This document shows positions 1-5,608 of a DNA stretch of 5,608 nt, in pieces; the first letter of the stretch is position 1; the number at the start of each line of letters is the position of its first letter. The notes beneath the pieces are model-generated. The model was not told the origin of the DNA, did not search any database, and saw only the letters and a list, made by a program, of their open reading frames with translations. This stretch comes from UBA6772 sp963933205 (GTDB lineage Bacteria > Bacteroidota > Bacteroidia > Flavobacteriales > UBA7430): NCBI GenBank assembly GCA_963933205.1, contig CAWVTK010000134.1:1-5608 (forward strand). The letters are read 5' to 3'. The position numbers and the translations under genes were made by a program.

Positions 1-63
1 TTTGTTGGTAGAGAAGAAGGGGTTTCTGCTTATGCAGTAGCTCTACTCCAAAAAATGGACTGA
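1..63 (+). CDS. C-terminal end of an unidentified protein (cut by the left edge)
   Basis: Frame 1 is open from the first base and ends at a TGA at 61-63. It encodes 20 residues that begin FVGREEGV and end LLQKMD. The tail looks like an amphipathic helix of a soluble protein. A well-formed intrinsic terminator starts 24 bases after the stop, which supports this being the true end of a plus-strand gene. I do not recognise the family from so short a tail. The gene converges on the minus-strand genes that fill the rest of the window, and each side has its own terminator. Confidence 0.7.
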   Translation, partial: FVGREEGVSAYAVALLQKMD

Positions 64-87
64 TAATATTTATACTTTAAGAAGTTT

Positions 88-116
88 AACCTACACCACT
101 ATGTGTAGGTTTTTTT
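88..116 (+). terminator. Intrinsic terminator of the left-edge plus-strand gene
   Basis: A perfect 9-bp stem (AACCTACAC at 88-96 with GTGTAGGTT at 103-111) encloses a 6-base loop and is followed directly by a run of T through 116. It lies 24 bases after the stop codon of the plus-strand gene. The T-run is on the plus-strand side only, so it should act in that direction. Confidence 0.9.
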
Positions 117-316
117 GTGCTTGTTTTTTTTGCACACCGTAAACTATTCTAATGACTAAGCTTTGCCTGGCTTTATTGTTTTAGCGCTTGTAAGCGTATT
201 TCTATTATTGCTAATCAGTTTATTGACTTTTTAAAGACGAGTTAAACAGCAGCCTCTTAATAGGTGTGTATACAAGCAATAGTAGATTATCTGTAATAGT
301 TAAAATTTACAAGCAC
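117..316. other. Gene-free intergenic stretch between two convergent transcription units
   Basis: No open frame with a plausible start and length, no tRNA and no recognisable mobile-element end is seen here. It begins with a second T-rich run (about 121-130) just past the plus-strand terminator. The rest is AT-rich and carries the inverted repeats listed separately (186-314), plus a small hairpin, CGCTTGTAAGCG at 185-196, that would compete with the outer repeat. No gene starts at either end of this region, so it is not an ordinary promoter region for the annotated genes. It may be plain 3' flanking DNA or may hold a small RNA. Confidence 0.5.
186..314. repeat. Nested inverted repeats, possible structured RNA
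   Basis: Outer arms are GCTTGTAA (186-193) and TTACAAGC (307-314), a perfect 8-bp complement. Inner arms are TCTATTATTGCT (201-212) and AGCAATAGTAGA (275-286), complementary at 11 of 12 positions. The one exception would be a G-U wobble in a plus-strand RNA but an A-C mismatch in a minus-strand RNA. Between the inner arms, GTTTA (218-222) can pair with TAAAC (242-246) around a small CTTTTTAAAG palindrome. Repeats like these can arise by chance in AT-rich DNA, so function is only a possibility. Confidence 0.35.
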
Positions 317-350
317 AAAAAAAAGCTTGCCTCAGTGAGGCAAGCTTTTT
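317..350 (-). terminator. Intrinsic terminator of the outer-membrane beta-barrel gene
   Basis: A long, nearly perfect stem (320-333 with 337-350, core AAGCTTGCCTC / GAGGCAAGCTT) closes on a 3-base loop. Read on the minus strand it is followed by eight U (A-run at 317-324, partly paired in the stem). It begins 19 bases after the stop codon of the minus-strand gene ending at 370. The other side also carries a short T-run (346-350), so weak two-way activity is possible. Confidence 0.92.
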
Positions 351-369
351 CTTATGTGTATCTAATCTC

Positions 370-1047
370 TTAGAAGAACAAGCTTAAGTTTACACCTAAG
401 TTAAAGTTTGTTCCTGTAATGTCTTGATTTTGGATGAATTTATTAGCCGCATCGTATTCTTTTCTTTCTCCGTTCATAAACGTTAAGTTCATAAAAGGCT
501 CAATAGCAAAGTGCTCTCTCCATACAATGGTATACCCTAAACCTAAGTTAAAGTTTAAAGATTTTACAGAGTTTTCTACTACTTGTAGCGTTTCAATAAG
601 TCCATAAATAGGGTTTCCAGCTGCATCAAATGCGAGTATAGCTCCTTCTGTCCCCGGAGCAACTAAATCTCCATTTAAGGTATACATATGTACTAATTCA
701 TCTATCCCTTCGAAGCTCTCAGTACTTACATTTTTACTACTTAAAGAAATTTCAGCAAATAAGTTGTTCGATACGTAGTAACGTCCAAAAACACCTATTT
801 CAGCAGTTTGGTCGTTTAATTCGTAGTCTGTTTTGTCTACGTTGTCGTTTTGGAAATTAACCAATGCACCAATAGCAATACCATCTTGTACAAAGAAACC
901 TACTTTAGGTGTAATGGCAAGAGTGTTTATGTTTTGCTCAGAAAATTGGCTTCCTGCACCTAGCAATACAGTACCTTTACGTGTTTGTGCATCAGATGTT
1001 AGAGTAAATGCTAATACTGCTGCAAGTGAAAGAATAATCTTTTTCAT
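370..1047 (-). CDS. Small outer-membrane beta-barrel protein (OMP_b-brl / porin-like family)
   Basis: This 225-residue protein is predicted to be exported to the outer membrane. Residues 1-20 form a Sec signal peptide (MKK, a hydrophobic core, then SDA before Q21). The mature part alternates hydrophobic and polar residues as beta strands do: GTVLLGAGSQF (25-35), AITPKVGFFV (44-53), GIAIGALVNF (56-65), AEIGVFGRYYV (82-92), LFAEISLSS (96-104), LNFNLGLGYTI (164-174), AIEPFMNLTF (181-190) and NFNLGVNLSLFF (214-225). It ends in Phe-Phe, a typical C-terminal signal for insertion by the BAM machinery. Residues 107-162 form a long stretch, probably a surface loop. The gene stands alone: 153 bases separate it from the upstream gene and a strong terminator follows. 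The start has an A/T-rich leader with no Shine-Dalgarno, and I found no convincing TAnnTTTG promoter upstream. Ligand and role are unknown. Confidence 0.85.
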   Translation of the reverse strand: MKKIILSLAAVLAFTLTSDAQTRKGTVLLGAGSQFSEQNINTLAITPKVGFFVQDGIAIGALVNFQNDNVDKTDYELNDQTAEIGVFGRYYVSNNLFAEISLSSKNVSTESFEGIDELVHMYTLNGDLVAPGTEGAILAFDAAGNPIYGLIETLQVVENSVKSLNFNLGLGYTIVWREHFAIEPFMNLTFMNGERKEYDAANKFIQNQDITGTNFNLGVNLSLFF

Positions 1048-1200
1048 AACTTTTTGTAATTTGTTTCTTGTTATTTTCTTGTCTTTGAAAGCGTGAATTT
1101 AGTAAAAATTCCGCTATATCAAAGGATTAGTTTAGTATTGTTGTGTTTTAAGAAATAATTGTGCCATTACTTATAACCGCACAAAGAAAGTGAAAATTTA

Positions 1201-2622
1201 TTAAAACCCTTTATGTACTTGAGTTTTACTTTCAAGTTCTTTTAAAATTAACTCTTTATTGTGGCTTTTATAGTGTTTTAAAAACCTTAAATCTAAGCTA
1301 ACATCACTTATAGGGTACAAGGTTGCTGTGGGTTTTTCTAAGAATTTAATGTTTTTAAGGCTATTTTCTTCTATTCTAATATCCATATTGCTGCATATAA
1401 TTTTGTTTAAAGCAATATTTGCAGCAGTTTCTTCTTCCTCTATATAATAAATGCTTTCTCCGTTACCCCAAACATTTATGGTGTTTAGTGTGTTGTTTTT
1501 AAAATTAGCTTGCATGTTTATGCCACTAATTTGGTTTACCGAAACACTGTCTAGTTTCGAGGCTATAAAAGCAGTACTGTTTAAATACGCTTTTTCTAAT
1601 TTGTTTTCTACAAGTAAAAGCGTAATGGTATCTGCGGTTAGTTGAAAATCCTCCAGCCACAAAACAGGTTCTGTATTTAAGTAAATTAGGCTATTTTCGG
1701 TATGGTAACTCAAGGAGTCGCATTGGCCAGTTAAAGATTCGGTTTTAAAGCTTACCGTATGGTGTGCTTTAATAAGGTTTGTGTTTTGGTTGCTTCTTAA
1801 GGTATCGGCAGTTAAATACAAGGAGTCTGAGTTAAAAGGAAGGTAAAGCAGAGTGTTGCCGTAAGAAATACTTCGTTTCATTTGGTCGCTTAAGTAGCAT
1901 GTGTCTGCATACATTTTGTAGGAATCTTTCATTTGAGTTATTTCTACATGGCTACTTAAAAAAGCATTTCCTTCAAGTTGGTCAATCCAACCTTTTTGAG
2001 CTTTAATTTCAAAGTCTTCGTTTTCTATAATTCCATTAGATAAAAACGTGGCGTATTCGGTTTCTAACCAATAAAAAAGAGTGTCGGCTCTAAGTTTTTC
2101 CTTTTCATCTTCTACCAATACATCTCCGTAAAAATCAAATTTTTCTGTTTCGGAATAGTAGACTCCTTTAGAGCTAGAGAGTGATTTTTGTTTATTTGTT
2201 ATAATGCCTTTTGTGTCGAAATAGCCTTCGTTTGTATTAAAGTTGAAGTTTAAGTTTTGAGTTTCGAGTTTCATTTCGTTGTGCCTAAAACGTACATTGT
2301 TTTCTATTTCGGCTAACTGATGATTTCCGTGGTAGATCAAGTAATCTCCTTTTAAGCTTAAGGTATCGCCCTGCCAAATGTAAATATTATCAAAGGCTTC
2401 TATTCTATTCTCTTTTGCATAGTAATAAGCACTGTCGCAGTTTAAAAATCTATTTTCGTGCTTGGTTCTTACATTACCTCTAAGTAATTGGCGGTCTTCA
2501 CTAACTTTTTTGTTATAGGAAATCTCATCCGCGTTAATAATTTCTATTTGCGTTTGGGCATTCGTCTTAAGGTGTAGTAAGACCAATGAGAGCGTAAGTA
2601 AATATGTAAGCTGTTTAATCAT
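1201..2622 (-). CDS. OstA-like exported protein (OstA_2/LptA-type), probable LPS transport factor
   Basis: This 473-residue protein has a Sec signal peptide (residues 1-22, ending TNA before Q23), so it works in the periplasm or at the outer membrane. The mature start, IEIINADEISYNK, followed by LLRGNVRTKH and CDSAYYY, matches the pattern of OstA-like proteins of Bacteroidota: a modified LptA/LptD N-terminal domain built of stacked beta strands that binds lipopolysaccharide lipid. A core of the form [CA]D[ST]LxY recurs about every 30 residues (near 62, 92, 121, 151, 179, 209, 239, 272, 301, 330), which fits a long beta-jellyroll. No C-terminal barrel is evident, so this is not a full LptD. 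The role in LPS transport is inferred from the family. The ATG directly follows the U-tract of a hairpin downstream of purA. The signal peptide begins exactly at this codon, so the start is well supported. No clear terminator follows the stop. Confidence 0.85.
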   Translation of the reverse strand: MIKQLTYLLTLSLVLLHLKTNAQTQIEIINADEISYNKKVSEDRQLLRGNVRTKHENRFLNCDSAYYYAKENRIEAFDNIYIWQGDTLSLKGDYLIYHGNHQLAEIENNVRFRHNEMKLETQNLNFNFNTNEGYFDTKGIITNKQKSLSSSKGVYYSETEKFDFYGDVLVEDEKEKLRADTLFYWLETEYATFLSNGIIENEDFEIKAQKGWIDQLEGNAFLSSHVEITQMKDSYKMYADTCYLSDQMKRSISYGNTLLYLPFNSDSLYLTADTLRSNQNTNLIKAHHTVSFKTESLTGQCDSLSYHTENSLIYLNTEPVLWLEDFQLTADTITLLLVENKLEKAYLNSTAFIASKLDSVSVNQISGINMQANFKNNTLNTINVWGNGESIYYIEEEETAANIALNKIICSNMDIRIEENSLKNIKFLEKPTATLYPISDVSLDLRFLKHYKSHNKELILKELESKTQVHKGF

Positions 2623-2646
2623 AAAAAAAGCCCCGTTTCCGGGGCT
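2623..2646 (-). terminator. Terminator-like hairpin between purA and the OstA-like gene
   Basis: On the minus strand AGCCCC (2646-2641) pairs with GGGGCU (2634-2629) around a 6-base loop that can add one more G-C pair. A run of seven U (2629-2623, the first paired in the stem) follows. The hairpin starts 6 bases after the purA stop codon and its U-tract touches the AUG of the next gene. Shape and composition are those of a Rho-independent terminator. Because it fills the whole 30-base gap, it may act as a partial terminator (attenuator) or mask the translation start of the downstream gene. Confidence 0.85.
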
Positions 2647-2652
2647 GTTTTG

Positions 2653-3924
2653 TTATTTGTTGTTGTGTATTGTTTGAGTTCTGTCAGGCCCTACAGAAAC
2701 AATTGTAATGGGCGTTTCGAGTTCCTTTTCTAAGTACTCTACATAGTCGGTAAGCTCTATTGGTAAGTCCGACATTTCAGTTATTCCTGTTAGGTCTTCT
2801 TTCCAACACGTAAATTCCTTATATATAGGCTCAATCTTATCGCCTTCTATATTGTACGGTAGGTAATCAATAATTTCGCCGTTGTATTTGTAATGAGTAC
2901 AAACCTTAATGGTCGGAAACTCACTTAAAACATCAGCTTTCATCATCATTAATTGGGTAACTCCATTTACATTAATGGCGTATTTAAGCGCTGGTAAATC
3001 AATCCATCCACATCTTCTAGGTCTTCCAGTAGTTGCACCAAATTCATTTCCAGCTTTTTGTATTTCGGCACCCGTTTGGTCCAGTAATTCTGTGGGAAAT
3101 GGGCCACTTCCAACACGGGTTAAGTAGGCTTTAAATATTCCAAATACTTCGCCTATTCTGTTAGGTGCAATACCCAAGCCTGTACAAGCTCCTGCAGCAA
3201 CTGTATTAGAAGAGGTTACAAATGGGTAGGTTCCAAAATCAATATCGAGTAAAGAGCCTTGAGCTCCTTCGGCCAACACCTTTTTTCCTGCTCTACGTGC
3301 ATTATCCAGGTAGTGCTCACTGTCAATAAATTCTAATTTATTTAATCTTTCAATCGCTTCAAACCATTCGGTCTCCATCGCTTCAATATCGTACTCGAAG
3401 TCGTAATGGTTGAGCAGTTGTTTGTGCTTGTTTACTAAGTTGCTGTAACGTTCTTTAAAATCGGGCAATTCTATATCTCCAATTCTAAGTCCGTTTCTAC
3501 CTGTTTTGTCCATGTATGTTGGCCCAATACCTTTTAAGGTCGAACCAATTTTTGCTTTTCCTTTTGCTTGTTCAGAAGCAGCGTCTAGCATCTTATGACT
3601 TGGCAAAATTAAATGAGCTTTTCTGGAGATTAACAGTTTGCCCTCAAAGTTTACATTTAGTTTCTCTAATCCTTCCAATTCTTTTTTAAAGATAACCGGA
3701 TCTATAACAACACCATTACCAATAACATTGAGTGCCGTAGGATGAAATATACCCGATGGTATGGTATGAAGAACGTGTTTTATTCCGTCAAACTCTAAGG
3801 TGTGCCCTGCATTTGGACCTCCTTGGAATCGTGCAATAATGTCGTAGTTTGAAGTAAGTACATCAACTATTTTTCCTTTTCCTTCGTCTCCCCATTGGAG
3901 ACCTAAGAGAACATCTACTGCCAT
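2653..3924 (-). CDS. purA: Adenylosuccinate synthetase
   Basis: PurA catalyses the first committed step from IMP to AMP: IMP + L-aspartate + GTP gives adenylosuccinate + GDP + phosphate, in the cytoplasm. The 423-residue length is normal for bacteria. The defining motifs are present: the GTP-binding loop GLQWGDEGKGK (8-18) with catalytic Asp13, RFQGGPNAGHT (32-42) with catalytic His41, GSTLKGIGPTY (127-137) with KTGRNGLR after it, the flexible loop GATTGRPRRCGWID (296-309) that contacts IMP and aspartate, the guanine-contacting KAD (329-331), and GPDR (412-415) near the C-terminus. No key residue is missing. The start is fixed by MAVDVLLGLQWGDEGKG, which matches the family N-terminus. It begins 10 bases after the fur-family stop, so the two are probably co-transcribed. 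A terminator-like hairpin follows. The family is known to be inhibited by (p)ppGpp, relevant because a RelA/SpoT gene lies two genes upstream. Confidence 0.98.
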   Translation of the reverse strand: MAVDVLLGLQWGDEGKGKIVDVLTSNYDIIARFQGGPNAGHTLEFDGIKHVLHTIPSGIFHPTALNVIGNGVVIDPVIFKKELEGLEKLNVNFEGKLLISRKAHLILPSHKMLDAASEQAKGKAKIGSTLKGIGPTYMDKTGRNGLRIGDIELPDFKERYSNLVNKHKQLLNHYDFEYDIEAMETEWFEAIERLNKLEFIDSEHYLDNARRAGKKVLAEGAQGSLLDIDFGTYPFVTSSNTVAAGACTGLGIAPNRIGEVFGIFKAYLTRVGSGPFPTELLDQTGAEIQKAGNEFGATTGRPRRCGWIDLPALKYAINVNGVTQLMMMKADVLSEFPTIKVCTHYKYNGEIIDYLPYNIEGDKIEPIYKEFTCWKEDLTGITEMSDLPIELTDYVEYLEKELETPITIVSVGPDRTQTIHNNK

Positions 3925-3932
3925 TTTTTTTT
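3925..3932 (-). promoter_or_regulatory. A-tract translation-initiation region of purA
   Basis: On the minus strand eight A immediately precede the purA ATG (nine in a row with the A of ATG), within the 10-base gap after the upstream stop codon. No Shine-Dalgarno is present in the gap. A/T-rich leaders are usual in Bacteroidota, where ribosomes rely little on the Shine-Dalgarno. The tract probably keeps the start site unstructured and may support re-initiation after the preceding gene. Confidence 0.4.
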
Positions 3933-3934
3933 GC

Positions 3935-4390
3935 TTAGGGTGTTTGTTTTAAGGTACATTCTTTACATGTACCGTACATGTTTAATGCATGGTGAACTAC
4001 TTTAAAGCCCAAGGCTTCTTCAACTGCATTTGTAATGTTTTGTATTCTCGGATCACAGAATTCTAATACTTTCCTACATTCGGTACACACCAGGTGGTCG
4101 TGTTGTTTGTTGGTAAAACTCTTTTCGTATTGAGATTGATTCTCACCGAATTGATGTTTGCGAACCAAATTACAATCCAACAACAATTCAATCGTATTGT
4201 AAAGGGTTGCTCTACTTACTCGATAGTTTTGGTTTTTCATTTTGATGTAGAGTGTCTCTATGTCGAAATGATCGTTGTAATCGTAAATTTCTTTGAGTAT
4301 TGCGAAACGCTCGGGAGTTTTTCGTTGCCCGTTTTGACCTAGGTAGGTAGTAAATACCTGTTTTACTTGCTCTTGTATTTTCTTGCTCAT
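3935..4390 (-). CDS. Fur/PerR-family metal-dependent transcriptional repressor
   Basis: This 151-residue protein has the standard Fur-family layout. Residues about 1-90 form the winged-helix DNA-binding domain, with RKTPERFAIL (23-32) and recognition helix VSRATLYNTIELL (58-70). Residues about 91-151 form the dimerisation and metal-binding domain. Two CxxC pairs (Cys102/Cys105 and Cys142/Cys145) form the structural zinc site. His41, Glu89, His97, His99 (HDH motif) and Glu110 are the likely regulatory metal ligands by alignment with Fur and PerR. The residue after the recognition-helix Tyr is Asn65, as in Bacillus PerR, whereas Fur proteins usually have Arg. The sensing-site acid Glu110 is Fur-like where PerR has Asp. 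The subclass is therefore unresolved and no gene symbol is given. It lies 65 bases downstream of the RelA/SpoT gene and 10 bases upstream of purA. Confidence 0.93.
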   Translation of the reverse strand: MSKKIQEQVKQVFTTYLGQNGQRKTPERFAILKEIYDYNDHFDIETLYIKMKNQNYRVSRATLYNTIELLLDCNLVRKHQFGENQSQYEKSFTNKQHDHLVCTECRKVLEFCDPRIQNITNAVEEALGFKVVHHALNMYGTCKECTLKQTP

Positions 4391-4422
4391 TGTGTTAAAT
4401 AGGAGTCAGAAACAAGCCGTAA

Positions 4423-4454
4423 AACTAAGCATTAATTTCTAATTCGACTTAGTT
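4423..4454. repeat. Inverted repeat in the RelA/SpoT to fur-family gap
   Basis: AACTAAG (4423-4429) is complementary to CTTAGTT (4448-4454). Inside, ATTA (4431-4434) can pair with TAAT (4440-4443) around a 5-base loop. The repeat starts 1 base beyond the RelA/SpoT stop codon on the minus strand. No U-tract typical of a terminator follows (UUUU only, overlapping the far arm). It may be a weak mRNA hairpin or an AT-rich operator for the downstream metalloregulator. I cannot match it well to a Fur or PerR box. Confidence 0.3.
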
Positions 4455-4455
4455 A

Positions 4456-5608
4456 TTACTTACTTTTAAATCTTCGTTTTACAGAGCTTATTCCCTCTGC
4501 TTTTTTTAAGGTTTCCATTACAGATGTTAAACTGTTTTTATCTTGTATTACCACTGTTATAAGTCCATCAAAAACACCATCTACACTACTAATATTTATA
4601 GATTGGATGTTTATTTTTAAGTTGTTAGACAGTATTTGGGTAACCTCATTTATTAATCCAACTCGATCAATTCCTTTGATGTTTAGCATGGCGATGGATT
4701 CTTTATTGCTGCTGTCTATCCATTTTGCTTCCAAAATTCTATAAGCAAAGTTAGACTGCAGTCTTACTGCATTAGGACAGTCGAGACGGTGAATCTTAAT
4801 TCCTTCGCGAATGGTAGTAAACCCGAAGACTTGGTCGCCAGGAATTGGAGTGCAGCATTTTGCATAAGAGAATTCTAACTTTTCATCGGTCGAGCCAAAA
4901 ACCAATGTGTCGTATTTAATTTCTTCTTTTTGTTCGGTTGGCTTCGATGGTTTTCGGTAAATTTTACTCTTTAAGTATTGATACCAACTGTTTTTGTTTA
5001 CAACAAATTCTTTTAATTTAGTATTGGTGAGTTCTCCCGTTCCTACCGCAAAAAATAAATCTAAACTCGATTTAAACTTAAAATAGATGCACAGTTCATT
5101 TATGCTAGTGTCCGTAAAATTTTGCTTTAGGTTTTTTAATTTCCTTTCAAGAATTTCTTTTCCATCGGCAGCTATTACTTTTTTCTCTTCTTTTAAAGAT
5201 CCATTTATTTTGTTTTTTGCTTTGGCTGTAATAACAAAATTGAGCCAAGCTTTTTTTGGTTTTTGGTTTTTTGAGCTAATAACCTCAACTTGGTCTCCAC
5301 TTTTTAATTTATGACTCAAGGGTACTAATCTTCCGTTTACTTTGCAGCCCAAGCAAGTTTCTCCAATTTGGGTGTGTATATCGAAAGCAAAATCTAATAC
5401 TGAGGCTCCTTTCGGTAGGGTTCTTAAATCTCCATTTGGTGTAAAAACAAATATTTCTTTTGAGAATAAATTAAGCTTAAATTCTTCTAAAAAGTCTACT
5501 GCATTAGATTCTGGATTTTCTAAAAGCTCTCTAATTTGGGTTATCCAATCGTCTAAATTACCCTCTTTTACTTTACCTTCTTGTTTGTATTTCCAGTGCG
5601 CTGCATAT
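4456..5608 (-). CDS. RelA/SpoT-family (p)ppGpp synthetase/hydrolase, C-terminal half (cut by the right edge)
   Basis: The frame is open from the TAA at 4456-4458 to the right edge, giving the last 383 residues of a protein whose family is usually about 730-750 long. The visible part begins with YAAHWKYK (visible residues 1-8), the conserved end of the synthetase domain. Next come the TGS domain (about 52-111: IFVFTPNGDL, LPKGASVLDFAF, HTQIGETCLGCKVNG), a helical region, the zinc-finger/conserved-cysteine motif CCTPIPGDQVFGF with HRLDCPN (about 251-279), and a C-terminal ACT/RRM domain (about 304-383: IKGIDRVGLINEVTQIL). These regulatory domains contact the ribosome and tune (p)ppGpp synthesis. 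The hydrolase and synthetase catalytic centres lie outside the window, so it cannot be decided here whether the enzyme is bifunctional. A TTG at 5350-5352 inside the TGS domain is not the start. Confidence 0.96.
   Translation of the reverse strand, partial: YAAHWKYKQEGKVKEGNLDDWITQIRELLENPESNAVDFLEEFKLNLFSKEIFVFTPNGDLRTLPKGASVLDFAFDIHTQIGETCLGCKVNGRLVPLSHKLKSGDQVEVISSKNQKPKKAWLNFVITAKAKNKINGSLKEEKKVIAADGKEILERKLKNLKQNFTDTSINELCIYFKFKSSLDLFFAVGTGELTNTKLKEFVVNKNSWYQYLKSKIYRKPSKPTEQKEEIKYDTLVFGSTDEKLEFSYAKCCTPIPGDQVFGFTTIREGIKIHRLDCPNAVRLQSNFAYRILEAKWIDSSNKESIAMLNIKGIDRVGLINEVTQILSNNLKINIQSINISSVDGVFDGLITVVIQDKNSLTSVMETLKKAEGISSVKRRFKSK

Noticed and set aside
185..196. Small palindrome CGCTTGTAAGCG as a terminator or protein site
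   Set aside because: The stem is only 4-5 bp with a very short loop and no T-run, too little for a separate call; it is noted only as a competitor of the larger pairing.
833..1096. Plus-strand open frame of 87 codons antisense to the beta-barrel gene
   Set aside because: It overlaps a well-supported signal-peptide-encoding region on the other strand, has no recognisable domain and is a shadow of that coding sequence.
1048..1200. A TAnnTTTG-type Bacteroidota promoter for the beta-barrel gene, and a terminator for the OstA-like gene
   Set aside because: Only partial promoter matches without a suitably spaced TTG were found on the minus strand. A weak stem (AAGTAAT with ATTATTT) lacks a following U-tract.
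1451..1645. Plus-strand open frame antisense to the OstA-like gene
   Set aside because: Short, Phe- and Ser-rich as expected from the complement of an AT-rich gene, with no homology I recognise.
2909..3127. Plus-strand open frame antisense to purA
   Set aside because: It lies wholly opposite conserved purA motifs and has no independent support.
4094..4342. Plus-strand open frame antisense to the Fur-family gene
   Set aside because: It is opposite the recognition helix and zinc-site coding region, is hydrophobic only because of the complementary codons, and shows no start signal.
4391..4455. A promoter (TAGTTTTA on the minus strand) and a PerR box for the Fur-family gene
   Set aside because: The TAnnTTTG match is incomplete and no TTG lies at a suitable distance. 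The AT-rich sequence matches only one half of a PerR-type box.
5087..5314. Plus-strand open frame antisense to the RelA/SpoT gene, Phe-rich and membrane-like
   Set aside because: The Phe runs are the complement of Lys/Glu codons in the real gene, so the apparent membrane protein is an artefact.
4456..5352. A 298-residue gene starting at the TTG at 5350-5352
   Set aside because: The frame continues upstream without a stop to the window edge and encodes conserved TGS-domain and synthetase-end motifs, so the TTG is an internal Leu codon.

Overview
This AT-rich window looks like chromosome from a member of the Bacteroidota, most likely a flavobacterium. The evidence is the gene content (an OstA_2-type envelope protein, a small OMP_b-brl barrel and the C-terminal half of a long RelA/SpoT protein), signal peptides ending in ...A^Q, and start codons preceded by A/T-rich stretches instead of Shine-Dalgarno sequences. 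No species can be named, and no mobile element, CRISPR array, tRNA or rRNA was seen.

Layout, left to right. A plus-strand gene ends at position 63, followed by a strong intrinsic terminator (88-116). A gene-free stretch of about 300 bases (64-369) carries nested inverted repeats and, near its right end, the terminator of the first minus-strand gene. Everything else is on the minus strand. In transcription order it is: the C-terminal 383 residues of a RelA/SpoT (p)ppGpp enzyme, cut by the right edge; a Fur/PerR-family metalloregulator; purA (adenylosuccinate synthetase); an exported OstA/LptA-like protein; and, after a 153-base gap, an outer-membrane beta-barrel protein.

Functional reading. 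The fur-family gene and purA are 10 bases apart and probably share a transcript. RelA/SpoT makes or degrades (p)ppGpp, which is known to inhibit PurA, so stringent-response and AMP-synthesis genes sit side by side. The OstA-like protein probably serves lipopolysaccharide transport. A GC-rich hairpin with a U-tract lies in the 30-base gap between purA and the OstA-like gene, and its U-tract runs straight into the OstA-like start codon. This is the most unusual arrangement in the window and suggests attenuation or translational control at that junction.

Most of the window is ordinary core-genome content. I do not see a clear new multi-gene system. The observations most worth following are the terminator/start-codon junction, the roughly 30-residue periodicity of the OstA-like protein, the mixed Fur/PerR residues of the regulator, and the possible structured RNA in the left intergenic region.
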